From Methylomonas koyamae (lineage in GTDB: Bacteria > Pseudomonadota > Gammaproteobacteria > Methylococcales > Methylomonadaceae), in NCBI RefSeq assembly GCF_006483455.1, contig NZ_PPPU01000010.1, positions 1-41,167 on the forward strand: 41,167 nt of DNA, given 5' to 3'. Under the pieces are notes generated by a model. That model was not told the origin of the DNA. It worked only from the letters and a program-made list of their open reading frames with translations, and ran no database searches. This document shows positions 9,126-16,988 of the stretch, piece after piece. Position 1 is the first letter of the stretch. Every line of letters begins with the position of its first letter. The position numbers were made by a program, and so were the translations under genes.

Positions 9126-11595
9126 TGCCTGCCGCGGCGGCGATCACGGCCTGGCCCAAAGCCAAGCCGCCGTCGTTGGCCGGATAACGCTGCGGCAGCA
9201 GCACGGTTTTGCCGTGGCGGCGCAAGTCTTCCGCCACACCTTCCAGCAACAACCGGTTTTGAAATACGCCGCCGCTGAATACGACCGTGTCTGTCGCGGT
9301 CTCCCGGCCAAGCCGGCATAAGCTTTCCACGCTGGCCGCGATCAGGCTATGGTGGACACGGGCGGCAATCGCCGCCTTATCGCAGCCTCCGGCCAGATCG
9401 CGCAACACGGCCTGCCATAAACCGCGCCAAGTCAACACCTGCTTTCCTTCCATTTGGTTTAGCTGCCAAGCCTGCGGATAGGCGGTTTCGCCGGCGAACG
9501 CCGGCGCCGCCAGATTCTCTAGCGCAATCGCTGCCTGGCCCTCGTAATCGGCTCGCTCGGCGTGCAAATCCAGCACGGCGGCGAACGCGTCGAACCAGCG
9601 GCCGACCGAGCTACAGAGCGGCGCGTTCAGATTTTTGGCCATCATCGTGTCCAAGGTCGCCAGCGGCTTGTTCGCCAACCCTTGGAAAAACGGCAGATTG
9701 CCGAATTCCGCCAACAGTTCGTCCCAAACCAAATAATGGCTGAGCTGGGCATAAGCATTGCGCCAGGGCTCGCGCATGGCTTGGCTGCCGCCGGGCAAGG
9801 CAATCGGCTGAAAATGGCCCAAGCGGGTAAAACCGCGGTAATCGCCCAGCAAGAACTCGCCGCCCCACAACTCACCGTTCTCGCCCATGCCCAGCCCGTC
9901 GAATATCGCCGCCAATACCGGCGGCGCATCAAGCGCCACGCCATGTTCGGCCAGGCAGGCGGCCAAATGGGCGTGATGATGCTGGACGGTCAAGCAGGGC
10001 AAGCCTTGCGCTGCCGCCAAGCTTTGGCCGTATTGGCTGGACAGATAGCCGGGGTGTAGGTCTATCGCAACCCGTTCGGGCCGGAAGCCGTGCAACTGCC
10101 GGTACAGCTCGATGGCGTGGCGGTAATCGGTTTGTACCGCGGCGTTTTCCAGGTCGCCGATATGCTGGCTGACCACGGCCTGGCCGGGTCTGAGCAGGCA
10201 GAAGCTGTTTTTCAGCTCGGCGCCCATCGCCAGCACAGGCGCGGCCTGCTCGAAACCGGGCGGCAACGGCAGCGCTTGCGGCGCATAACCGCGCGCCCGC
10301 CGCAGCAGGCGGATTTCGCCGTCCATCAGCCGCGCCACCGAATCGTCCAGCCGGTTGACGATGTCGCGCTCATGCAGCAGAAAATAGTCGGCGATGCCGG
10401 CCAGTTTTTGCCGCGCATCGTCGTTGGCTATGCATTGCGGCTCGTCGCTGACATTGCCGGAGGTCAGCACGATGGGATCGTGCAATTCCTGCATCAACAA
10501 AGTATGCAGCGGCGTGTAAGGCAGCATGAAGCCGAGTTTGGCGTCGCCCGGCGCCACGCCGCCGGCCAGCGCTTCGCCGCGGGCGCGCAGCAGCACAATA
10601 GGCGCAGCCCTGTCTTGCAGAGCAAGGATTTCGGCCCCGTCGGCTGCGGCAAAACGATGCACCATGGCTAGATCGCGGGCCATCAACGCAAACGGTTTGG
10701 CGTAACGGCGCTTGCGCTGGCGGAGGGAGTCGACCGCCGCGGCATTGGTCGCATCGCAGGCCAGATGAAAGCCGCCCAGGCCTTTGATGGCGACGATGCG
10801 GCCTTGGCGGAGCAGTTCGGCGGTTTGCCGGATCACATCGTCCATGCTGCCCAAGTCCGGCGCCAATGTCTTTAAGTCAAGCCGTTGGTGCTGAGTTGGA
10901 CGAAGCATCAGCGGCTTGACTTGGGACCGCGGATTTTCCCCTGCAGCCTTCGACAAGCTCGGGGCGAACGGAACAGTCCTGAATTGGCTGCCGTTGGCGC
11001 CGAGCGCGGGTTCGCTGCTGTCCTCGGCCGCTTCCAGCCACAAGCTTGGCCCGCAAACCGGGCAACAGTTGGCTTGGGCGTGAAAGCGGCGGTCGGCCGG
11101 ATCGTCGTATTCGCGCTGGCAGTCCGGGCACATCGCAAAGGCCGCCATGCTGGTGTTGGCGCGGTCGTAAGGCACGGCGCGGACGATGGACAGGCGCGGG
11201 CCGCAGTGGGTGCAGTTGGTGAAGGGATATCGGTAGCGGCGGTTGTCAGGGTCGGCGATATCGGCCAGACACTCCGGGCAAGTGGCGGCGTCGGCGGCGA
11301 TGGGCGTGGCGATGCCGTCCGCCCGGCTGGCGACGATGCGAAATTCGTCGGGCGCGGCTTGATTCAAGTCCCGGCATTCCAGCGCGTCCAACCTCGCCAG
11401 CGGCGGCAATTCGCGCGGAATCAGGGCGATAAACCGCTCCAAAGCCTCGGCGCTGCCGAAGGCATGAATCATCACGCCTGCGCCGTCGTTCCAGACCTCG
11501 CCGGTCAGGCCGCAGCGCCTCGCCAAATGCCAAATCGCCGGCCGAAAGCCGACGCCCTGCACCACACCGCGGGCGCGGATGGCCTTGCCCGCCAT
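9118..11595 (-). CDS. hypF: Carbamoyltransferase HypF, [NiFe]-hydrogenase maturation
   Basis: HypF makes the carbamoyl group that becomes the cyanide ligands of the active-site iron and transfers it to the C-terminal cysteine of HypE. The 825-aa protein has an acylphosphatase domain (about 1-90, VVQGVGFRP), two zinc fingers with four CxxC pairs (C106/109, C128/131, C156/159, C178/181), a YrdC-like domain from about 253 (IVAIKGLGGFHLACDA) and a Kae1-like domain with HHHAH. It is about 75 residues longer than E. coli HypF as I remember it. Most of the excess is an odd linker (about 192-250) encoded by repeats (see the repeat entry). The ATG shares its A with the hypE stop (TGATG), so an open frame extending upstream inside hypE is spurious. 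Confidence 0.96.
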   Translation of the reverse strand: MAGKAIRARGVVQGVGFRPAIWHLARRCGLTGEVWNDGAGVMIHAFGSAEALERFIALIPRELPPLARLDALECRDLNQAAPDEFRIVASRADGIATPIAADAATCPECLADIADPDNRRYRYPFTNCTHCGPRLSIVRAVPYDRANTSMAAFAMCPDCQREYDDPADRRFHAQANCCPVCGPSLWLEAAEDSSEPALGANGSQFRTVPFAPSLSKAAGENPRSQVKPLMLRPTQHQRLDLKTLAPDLGSMDDVIRQTAELLRQGRIVAIKGLGGFHLACDATNAAAVDSLRQRKRRYAKPFALMARDLAMVHRFAAADGAEILALQDRAAPIVLLRARGEALAGGVAPGDAKLGFMLPYTPLHTLLMQELHDPIVLTSGNVSDEPQCIANDDARQKLAGIADYFLLHERDIVNRLDDSVARLMDGEIRLLRRARGYAPQALPLPPGFEQAAPVLAMGAELKNSFCLLRPGQAVVSQHIGDLENAAVQTDYRHAIELYRQLHGFRPERVAIDLHPGYLSSQYGQSLAAAQGLPCLTVQHHHAHLAACLAEHGVALDAPPVLAAIFDGLGMGENGELWGGEFLLGDYRGFTRLGHFQPIALPGGSQAMREPWRNAYAQLSHYLVWDELLAEFGNLPFFQGLANKPLATLDTMMAKNLNAPLCSSVGRWFDAFAAVLDLHAERADYEGQAAIALENLAAPAFAGETAYPQAWQLNQMEGKQVLTWRGLWQAVLRDLAGGCDKAAIAARVHHSLIAASVESLCRLGRETATDTVVFSGGVFQNRLLLEGVAEDLRRHGKTVLLPQRYPANDGGLALGQAVIAAAAGIS
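10874..10922. repeat. Perfect 11-bp inverted repeat inside hypF
   Basis: AAGTCAAGCCG at 10874-10884 is the exact reverse complement of CGGCTTGACTT at 10912-10922, with 27 nt between. It lies in the part of hypF encoding the linker between the zinc fingers and the YrdC domain, next to an interspersed repeat. It is a mobile palindrome tolerated in frame rather than ancestral HypF sequence. Confidence 0.75.
10945..10982. repeat. Interspersed 'FDKLR / PFALSLSK'-type repeat within hypF
   Basis: The plus strand reads CCTTCGACAAGCTCGGGGCG followed by AACGGA, nearly identical to a short repeat scattered through many proteobacterial genomes. In different frames that repeat gives peptides such as FDKLRANG, PFALSLSKG or VRPELVEG. 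Here hypF reads it as VPFAPSLSKAAG. It sits about 25 bp from the 11-bp palindrome, and together they account for most of the extra HypF linker. Confidence 0.75.
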
Positions 11596-12632
11596 CAGCA
11601 GATGCGCGGCAGTTGCTCGCCTACCGGCCAATCGACGATGCGCCGGCCGCCGAAAGCCGTGGTCATTTGCACGAAACGGTGCGGATCGGCGACGACTTCG
11701 CCGATGATGGCGGCGTCTCTGCCCAAGGGATGCCGGCGCATCGTCGCCAGCAGCGTCTCGGCCGCATCGGCATCGCAGATGCAGACCAGTTTGCCTTCGT
11801 TGGCGACGTATAATGGATCGAGTCCGAGAATTTCGCAGGCCGCCTTGACTTGGGCCTTGACCGGAATCCGGGCTTCGTCGATCACGATGCCGACCCCGGA
11901 CTGGCCGGCCAACTCGTTCAATACCGCCGCTAGGCCGCCGCGGGTCGGGTCGCGCAGGCAGCGGATCGCGCTCGGCGCCGCGGCGACCAGATCGGCCACC
12001 ATGCCGTGCAAGGCCGCCGAGTCGGAAACGATCCTGGTCTCGAACTGCAAGTTCTCGCGGCTGGCCATAATCGCCACGCCGTGGTCGCCGATCGAACCGC
12101 TCAGCAGCACCGCGCAACCCGCTGCTGCGCGCTCGCCGGAAATCTCGACACCGTCCGGCACCAAGCCGACGCCGGTGGTGGTAATGAACACGCCGTCGGC
12201 CTTGCCCCGCTCGACCACCTTGGTATCGCCGGTCACAATCGGCACGCCGGCTTTATTCGCCGCCGCCGCCATGCTGGCGACGATGCGCTCCAGGTCGGCC
12301 AGCGGCAGGCCTTCCTCCAAAATAAAAGCGGCCGCCAGATACAGCGGTTTGGCGCCGGACATCGCCACGTCGTTCAAGGTGCCGTGCACCGCCAGCGAGC
12401 CGATGTCGCCGCCCGGAAAAAACAACGGCGAAATCACATGGCCGTCGGTACTGATCGCCAAGCGCCCAGCCGGCACGTTGAACAAGGCCTGGTCGTTGCG
12501 CCGATTCAGCAAGTCGTTGTCGAAATGCTTGATGAACATTTGCTCGATCAACTGCGCCATGGCCCGGCCGCCGCCGCCGTGGGTTAAATCGACTTGGCCG
12601 GATTTGAGGTTGAGTAAGTTGGGGTAAGACAT
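11595..12632 (-). CDS. hypE: HypE, carbamoyl dehydratase of [NiFe]-hydrogenase maturation
   Basis: A 345-aa PurM-like ATPase. It dehydrates the carbamoyl group received from HypF to a thiocyanate on its C-terminal cysteine and hands cyanide to the HypCD iron complex. The protein ends in LPRIC, so the reactive terminal cysteine is intact. The N-terminal LTHGGGGRAM motif, STDGHVISPLFFPGG and GDTKVV are typical. It is coupled to hypF by a TGATG overlap. No clear Shine-Dalgarno sequence precedes the ATG; instead a small hairpin with a T-run abuts it. In most hup/hyp clusters it follows hypD, but here hypD lies 12 kb away. Confidence 0.97.
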   Translation of the reverse strand: MSYPNLLNLKSGQVDLTHGGGGRAMAQLIEQMFIKHFDNDLLNRRNDQALFNVPAGRLAISTDGHVISPLFFPGGDIGSLAVHGTLNDVAMSGAKPLYLAAAFILEEGLPLADLERIVASMAAAANKAGVPIVTGDTKVVERGKADGVFITTTGVGLVPDGVEISGERAAAGCAVLLSGSIGDHGVAIMASRENLQFETRIVSDSAALHGMVADLVAAAPSAIRCLRDPTRGGLAAVLNELAGQSGVGIVIDEARIPVKAQVKAACEILGLDPLYVANEGKLVCICDADAAETLLATMRRHPLGRDAAIIGEVVADPHRFVQMTTAFGGRRIVDWPVGEQLPRIC

Positions 12633-12637
12633 GGGAT

Positions 12638-12655
12638 AAAAAGCCGATTATCGGC
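12638..12655 (-). terminator. Small hairpin plus T-run between hicA and hypE
   Basis: On the minus strand GCCGA-taa-TCGGC is followed at once by TTTTT, the shape of a weak intrinsic terminator for hicBA. It ends only 6 nt before the hypE ATG and so also occupies the position where a ribosome-binding site would be expected. Confidence 0.4.
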
Positions 12656-12695
12656 AAGAATTCAGGAAATCGCGGCAACAAGTCGCAAACATGGC

Positions 12696-12923
12696 TCAGG
12701 CTTGAAGCTTAAGTAACTCTTCAATACTAAAGCCAATATCCTTAGCGATCTGCCGCAGCAAAATCGGCGAAATATCGCGCCCTGCATGAAATGGTACTGT
12801 GGTACACCTGCCGTCCGGATGGCGAAATTGTTTATGCGAACCTCGTTGCCGAACTTCCGCAAATCCCAACAGTTCAAGCAATACCACGACTTCGCGAGGT
12901 TTAAGAACAGGTATGTTTCCCAT
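12696..12923 (-). CDS. hicA: HicA-family mRNA interferase toxin
   Basis: A 75-aa protein with the double-stranded-RNA-binding-like HicA fold. HicA toxins cleave mRNA and stop translation. The catalytic histidine is H30 in RGSHKQFRHPDG, followed by TTVPFHAGRDISP, the family signature, and the C-terminal helix LLRQIAKDIG. It starts 2 nt after the hicB stop, so the order is antitoxin first. The length is normal and the toxin appears intact. It is the gene immediately upstream of hypE, 63 bp away. Confidence 0.92.
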   Translation of the reverse strand: MGNIPVLKPREVVVLLELLGFAEVRQRGSHKQFRHPDGRCTTVPFHAGRDISPILLRQIAKDIGFSIEELLKLQA

Positions 12924-12925
12924 AC

Positions 12926-13135
12926 TTAAGCGACGACTACATTTTGAGTTCCAACAAACTCTGCTTCGAGTATTGGCTCACCATCCTCAAGTAACATTTG
13001 AATGACTTCTCGAAGATTTTGATTGAGCTCATCTAATGATTCCGCCTGACTATGTGCTCCGGCAAATCCTGGAATAAAACCCACATACAATCCAGTGTCA
13101 TTACATTTTTCAATAATTGCGGTGTAAGTTTTCAT
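12926..13135 (-). CDS. hicB: HicB-family antitoxin
   Basis: A 69-aa antitoxin that binds and blocks HicA and normally represses its own promoter. The ATG at 13135 is chosen because AAGGGG lies about 10 nt upstream and the HicB fold begins with MKTYTAIIEK; an upstream in-frame start adds only 14 unrelated residues. The partial RNase H-like core is visible (GLYVGFIPGFAGAHSQAESLDELNQNL). There is no room for a separate C-terminal DNA-binding domain, so this is the short form of HicB. A palindrome lies within the promoter just upstream. Confidence 0.9.
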   Translation of the reverse strand: MKTYTAIIEKCNDTGLYVGFIPGFAGAHSQAESLDELNQNLREVIQMLLEDGEPILEAEFVGTQNVVVA

Positions 13136-13193
13136 ACTGGCAAAACCCCTTTGAATGTTGATTAAAACCAAAACCAATTTTATTGTTTTAAAT

Positions 13194-13221
13194 TTATTAA
13201 TAGCCCCTATTAACTAGTCAA
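13194..13221 (-). promoter_or_regulatory. hicBA promoter with embedded palindromic operator
   Basis: On the minus strand TTGACT (13216-13221) and TAATAA (13194-13199) are separated by 16 bp. Between and across them lies a perfect 7-3-7 palindrome, TTAATAG-ccc-CTATTAA on the plus strand (13197-13213). A palindrome covering the spacer is the expected arrangement for autorepression by a TA complex. It begins about 60 bp upstream of the hicB start. Confidence 0.65.
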
Positions 13222-13401
13222 GTGAATATCAAACAGAATTCTACCATTGCGACGTCCGAGCAAGTCTTTATCGAAACGAAATGATTGATGAAAAATACAT
13301 TTTCTGCTTTGAGCATATCTAGAGCTTGGGCAATTAAGTTTTCCTTATATCGATTCTATTGAACAAAATTAGCCTATAAAATATGGCTTTTCACCAACCT
13401 G
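13222..13401. other. AT-rich intergenic stretch with a possible coding remnant
   Basis: This is the gap between the hicBA promoter and the end of the 418-aa gene. On the minus strand, codons ending near 13207 translate as FDKDLLGRRNGRILF and then IHLTS before a stop. That looks like a protein C-terminus, but upstream stops break the frame. I cannot identify it; it may be the tail of a lost gene. Confidence 0.2.
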
Positions 13402-14658
13402 TTAAGAGTCATCTTCGACTTTCAAGGATTTCGGTAAAAGCCACCAACTCCCCTTCCGTTTTGGCACAAGTCTCTGTATCACCATCTGATCCAATTCTTC
13501 GTAATTATCATCCTCCGGCATTGCCACTGAATTTGACTTTGCAAGCTGGATCATATCTTCTACAATTTTCTTTTCTGCCTCTGGTGAGAGTTGAATCGAT
13601 TCTTTCTTTTCTTGGCTTCTCCAATTCGGCGTATGCCTGTCCCATAATTGGATAAGAAGATGGCTAGCGTCTCCAATAGGGGCTGGCGCAAATTTCATTA
13701 AGCCTAATTCCAAACTCTCGGCAGGTAATTTTGAAAACTCAGAGTTTTGGCGAGATAGCTCTGCTTTCAAATCTGGCCCCCAAATAAATTCTTGATTCTT
13801 TCTTAAGAAAACTCTGGCGCATTTTCTATGTAACTTATCAGATGAAATAAAGATCATAGAGAACGGGAGATAACATAAATAGGAGATGTCAATTCGATTT
13901 GACGCTCTCTCTGAAGATATTAGATTTGCTCCTAGCGCAATTTGAAAAAAAAGTTCGACTACGAGTACATGCGCAGCATAAGGTGCGTAGTCAAATAAGG
14001 GGCGATATTGATCTATTGACCAGCGCTCAAGAATGGAATGATGCAGATTAGAAGGGATGTCTAAGAACGCAAAGAGCAAGGCCATTTGCTCAAATGGTTT
14101 AGTACGACTACGGACCAACTGCGTTGCGATTTCATACGCAGCTTCAACTGATTTACACTCTTGGGAGTTGATTCCTAACTCTCGCATCCGTGTTGCTGTT
14201 GCTGACAAATCGAGTGTGGTCAACATTTTTCTCCAACTTTCCGCATACTTTCGCTCTACCTCAAGAAAATCACCGTTCTGCCAGCGAGTAAATGCTTTGG
14301 CCTCTGGAGATTCGTCAAATACGTGTCCGCTCTTGCCGTCGGGGGTTTGCACGTATCTACCACCGGCCCGTGGTATTTGACCGTTCAATGGCACCGAATG
14401 CCCCATGAGATTCGAAATGCAAAGCTCCTGATGATGAATACAAGGCCCCCCGGAAAGTACAGGCGTTTTGTCTGCAATTATTCGGACAAGATCTTCTGCT
14501 GTTCGTCCTTTAGAATTTGTTGCTTTTGTTAAATCAGCCAAGGTTTCCACATAGAATAGTGGGCAGATAATTGGATAGAAGAAGTGGTCAAACCAGATCG
14601 ATTCGTCTATGGATAATGATTGAATAAAGGATTTGTCGAATAGAGCGATAGGACCCAT
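13402..14658 (-). CDS. Unrecognised 418-aa accessory protein
   Basis: A complete 418-aa frame of lower GC than its neighbours, pointing to recent acquisition. It begins MGPIALFDKSFIQSLS and has FYVETLADL near residue 40. A short strand ending in Asp at the very start, followed later by a conserved-looking Glu, is reminiscent of PIN-like nucleases, but that is only an impression. Further features are HHQELCISNLMGHSVPLNGQ, a hydrophobic middle segment around 215-270 (too polar to be confident of membrane helices), and a basic C-terminus VPKRKGSWWLLPKS. No signal peptide is visible. It stands alone between hicBA and a decayed TA pair. No function is assigned. Confidence 0.7.
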   Translation of the reverse strand: MGPIALFDKSFIQSLSIDESIWFDHFFYPIICPLFYVETLADLTKATNSKGRTAEDLVRIIADKTPVLSGGPCIHHQELCISNLMGHSVPLNGQIPRAGGRYVQTPDGKSGHVFDESPEAKAFTRWQNGDFLEVERKYAESWRKMLTTLDLSATATRMRELGINSQECKSVEAAYEIATQLVRSRTKPFEQMALLFAFLDIPSNLHHSILERWSIDQYRPLFDYAPYAAHVLVVELFFQIALGANLISSERASNRIDISYLCYLPFSMIFISSDKLHRKCARVFLRKNQEFIWGPDLKAELSRQNSEFSKLPAESLELGLMKFAPAPIGDASHLLIQLWDRHTPNWRSQEKKESIQLSPEAEKKIVEDMIQLAKSNSVAMPEDDNYEELDQMVIQRLVPKRKGSWWLLPKSLKVEDDS

Positions 14659-14906
14659 AAGGATTTCTTTAATAGCCTAACAACTTAATTTCAATTTAAT
14701 TTAAAGCAATTACTTGGTAATTGCCATACGGTAAGATTGGCGACAATTAAGATGGGCCGACACTTTTTGCCATCCATAAGAATTGACGCCACATCCTAGC
14801 TTATATCTTTGGCAGGGCCAAATTCGCCTCTCTTCCAAACCTGAACCAAGAAGATCGCTTGATTAATCGCACTATGAAATCCATGAATTGTCTCGGGGAC
14901 CTTAAT

Positions 14907-15161
14907 ATGGCGCAAATTAGCGCCAACGCTTTGAAAACCAAAGGCATTGCCGCGATCGAATCGGCGCTGGTCAATGCGCCGGAAGCCGTGGTGTCGGCGC
15001 AGGGCAAGGAGCGTTTCCTGTTGATGGAAATTGCCCTTTACCATTAATTTGCGCGAATACGAATGGAGGTGGCGCTCGCGCAAACCCGCGCGGATTTTAA
15101 GGCCGAACGCTTTACGCAGGAGTCTCCGGAAGCGCATCTGACTCGGCTGGATACGCTTTAA
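14907..15161 (+). pseudogene. Decayed Phd/YefM-type antitoxin gene
   Basis: The frame opens as MAQISANALKTKGIAAIESA and reads through a recognisable Phd/YefM N-terminus (VVSAQGKERF) to a premature TAA at 15045. Removing one A near 15046 and adding one T near 15063 restores a continuous reading: HYLREYELEVALAQTRAD, then FKAERFTQESPEAHLTRLDTL, ending in TAA at 15159-15161. The two single-base indels compensate each other. The restored stop overlaps the ATG of the toxin remnant (TAATG), the usual TA arrangement. As it stands the product would lack the toxin-binding C-terminus. Confidence 0.75.
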
Positions 15162-15340
15162 TGGCTTATGCGTTGGCCTTTACCGAGCAACACAGCAAAA
15201 AAACACGTACTTTATCAAGTGCCATCCGGAATTACGGCAGACGTATTTAAAAAACCCTGCAGCTACTGGAGACCAACCCGTTTCATCCGTCGTTGCGCCT
15301 GCATCCGCCCCATTCGCATTTAATACTCTGTCGAAACGCG
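15161..15340 (+). pseudogene. Decayed RelE/ParE-type toxin gene
   Basis: It begins MAYALAFTEQHSKK, then the frame breaks. Adding one T near 15210 gives FIKCHPELRQTYLK, and dropping one A in the A6 run near 15252 gives LQLLETNPFHPSLRLHP, which is typical of RelE/ParE-family toxins. After about 15310 the similarity fades and I cannot find the C-terminal beta strands, so the 3' end is approximate. With its antitoxin remnant it forms a dead TA locus. Several indels fall in short homopolymers, but neighbouring genes are intact, which favours real decay over base-calling error. Confidence 0.7.
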
Positions 15341-15445
15341 GTTATATGCCGGGGGCCTGTACCCTTGTATCGGCTTTGGCAATTTAGTGATGTAGCCTAC
15401 GCAACAAACTGGCTTGTTCAAATCCTGTAGGAGCGGGCCAAGGCC

Positions 15446-16306
15446 TCAAGGATTGCAATAATTGCAATGGCCGGCCGAGGCGAAACGGCGTTCGCGCGCG
15501 ACTGCAACCTGATGGCCGCAGCGCACGCACGCATGGAGATCGGCTTTGGCGTCGTCGGTCGGCAATCCGCAATCCTCGCACGGCAAACCGCGCACGACGC
15601 CGGAGACGGCAAAACCGGGCGCGGCGCAGACCGGGCATAGCGACAGCAGCTTTTGCGCCAACACTTCGGCCGCGCGGCGGATGTTCAGCATGCGGGTTGG
15701 ATTGGCGAAGGCGCGCATGTCGGTTTCGATGAAGGCCTGCCGCGCGGATGAGGCGGCCAGCGCCCAGGCGACCGCCGCCTGCAACTCGGGCCAAGTCGCC
15801 AAGCCTTTGCGAAACTCGGGATGGTCTTGCTGGTCCGGACGCACGATCAGATAGTGCTGCGGAAACCCGGCCGCCAAGGCAAAACGTTCGGCGTCTTCCC
15901 AGTTGGTCACGGTTTGGTGGGCAAAATTGGTGGCGCCGGATGCGGTGGCGACAACTTCGATGCCCAAACGGGCGTCGAGCCAGACCAGCAATTCCAGATT
16001 GTGTGGCAGCATGAAGCTGACCGGGTCCGGCCCGAACGCGCCTTCGCTGGCCAGGCCTATGCTCAGGCCGGACAATTCCATGCCGATTTGCGCCTTGCGC
16101 CGGGCTGCTTCCAACTGACTGCCGGCGCGGGCAATATCGCGGGTGAAGGTGCCGAGGCTATCGGTATCGAACCGGTCGACATGCTCGATTCGGCAACCCA
16201 AGCAGTGGCCCAGCACCTCGCTCAGCGGGGCTTGCTTGCCGTGCTGGGTCAGCAGGGCCACCCGCTGCCCGCAATAAACGCTTTCGTCGGCGGTCGAGAT
16301 CGGCAT
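15446..16306 (-). CDS. DUF6671 family protein with C-terminal zinc ribbons
   Basis: A 286-aa cytoplasmic protein matching my memory of the DUF6671 family. The N-terminal two thirds include YCGQRVALLTQHGKQ at the start and FGPDPVSFMLPHNLEL near 95. The last 65 residues hold four CxxC pairs (C224/227, C243/246, C260/263, C281/284), enough for two zinc ribbons. The function is unknown. It is the last gene of the dab-cys operon, 18 bp after marC. A role in metal handling or nucleic-acid binding is possible, but nothing in the sequence decides it. Confidence 0.75.
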   Translation of the reverse strand: MPISTADESVYCGQRVALLTQHGKQAPLSEVLGHCLGCRIEHVDRFDTDSLGTFTRDIARAGSQLEAARRKAQIGMELSGLSIGLASEGAFGPDPVSFMLPHNLELLVWLDARLGIEVVATASGATNFAHQTVTNWEDAERFALAAGFPQHYLIVRPDQQDHPEFRKGLATWPELQAAVAWALAASSARQAFIETDMRAFANPTRMLNIRRAAEVLAQKLLSLCPVCAAPGFAVSGVVRGLPCEDCGLPTDDAKADLHACVRCGHQVAVARERRFASAGHCNYCNP

Positions 16307-16324
16307 GAACGCTCCCCCGGCCGC

Positions 16325-16963
16325 TTATCGGCCGCCGGCCAACAGCGGAAACAGTTCCGTCATCCCGCCGGCGATGAATTCCACGGCGATGGAGCTGAGC
16401 AACAACCCCATCACCCGCGTCACCAGGTTCATGCCGGTTTGACCCATGATCGCCACGATCCGCGGCGCCAGCAGCAGAAACAGCAAGACGATGCTGCTGA
16501 CAGTCGCGATCACACCGCCGAACAGCAGATAGTGGTTCAACGACAAATCGCGGTGGGCGTAAACAATGGTGGTGCTGATCGCGCCCGGCCCCGCCAGCAA
16601 GGGGATCGCCAACGGCACCACCGCCACCGAGGCCTTGTCCTGCGATTCGGCGTCTTCTTCCGGGGTATGCCGGGAGCGGTCGTCGCTGGCCCGCAGCATC
16701 GACATCCCCATCAGCAACAGCAGCAAGCCGCCGGCCACGCGAAACGCCGGCAGGCCGATACCGAAAAAGCGCAGAATCGGCTCGCCGGCCAGCAACGCGG
16801 TCAACAATACCATCGTCACCGCAAAGGCAGCGGTGATGGCGGTCTGCCGGCGCTCGGCCGGACTCTTGCGCGCCGTCAACGCCATATACACCGGCATGGC
16901 TGTGATCGGATTCACCACCGAGATCAACCCGGCCAACAGTTGGACAAATTCATTCCAATTCAT
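16325..16963 (-). CDS. MarC family integral membrane protein
   Basis: A 212-aa inner-membrane protein of the MarC/UPF0056 family, with about six hydrophobic helices. The family motif region LISVVNPITAMPVYMAL follows the first residues, and GPGAISTTIV lies mid-protein. The molecular function of MarC proteins is unknown; the old link to multiple antibiotic resistance has not held up. It starts 25 bp after cysN and is co-directional with it, so it is probably co-transcribed. Confidence 0.9.
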   Translation of the reverse strand: MNWNEFVQLLAGLISVVNPITAMPVYMALTARKSPAERRQTAITAAFAVTMVLLTALLAGEPILRFFGIGLPAFRVAGGLLLLLMGMSMLRASDDRSRHTPEEDAESQDKASVAVVPLAIPLLAGPGAISTTIVYAHRDLSLNHYLLFGGVIATVSSIVLLFLLLAPRIVAIMGQTGMNLVTRVMGLLLSSIAVEFIAGGMTELFPLLAGGR

Positions 16964-16988
16964 GGTTTCTTCCCTGCTCGATAAGGTA

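Noticed and set aside
11596-12117. A 174-codon upstream extension of the hypF frame.
   Set aside because: It lies wholly inside hypE in another frame, has shadow-like Arg-rich composition, and the HypF acylphosphatase domain begins right at the ATG at 11595.
10885-12627. A 580-codon plus-strand open frame antisense to hypF and hypE.
   Set aside because: It spans two genes with intact family motifs on the minus strand and shows shadow composition.
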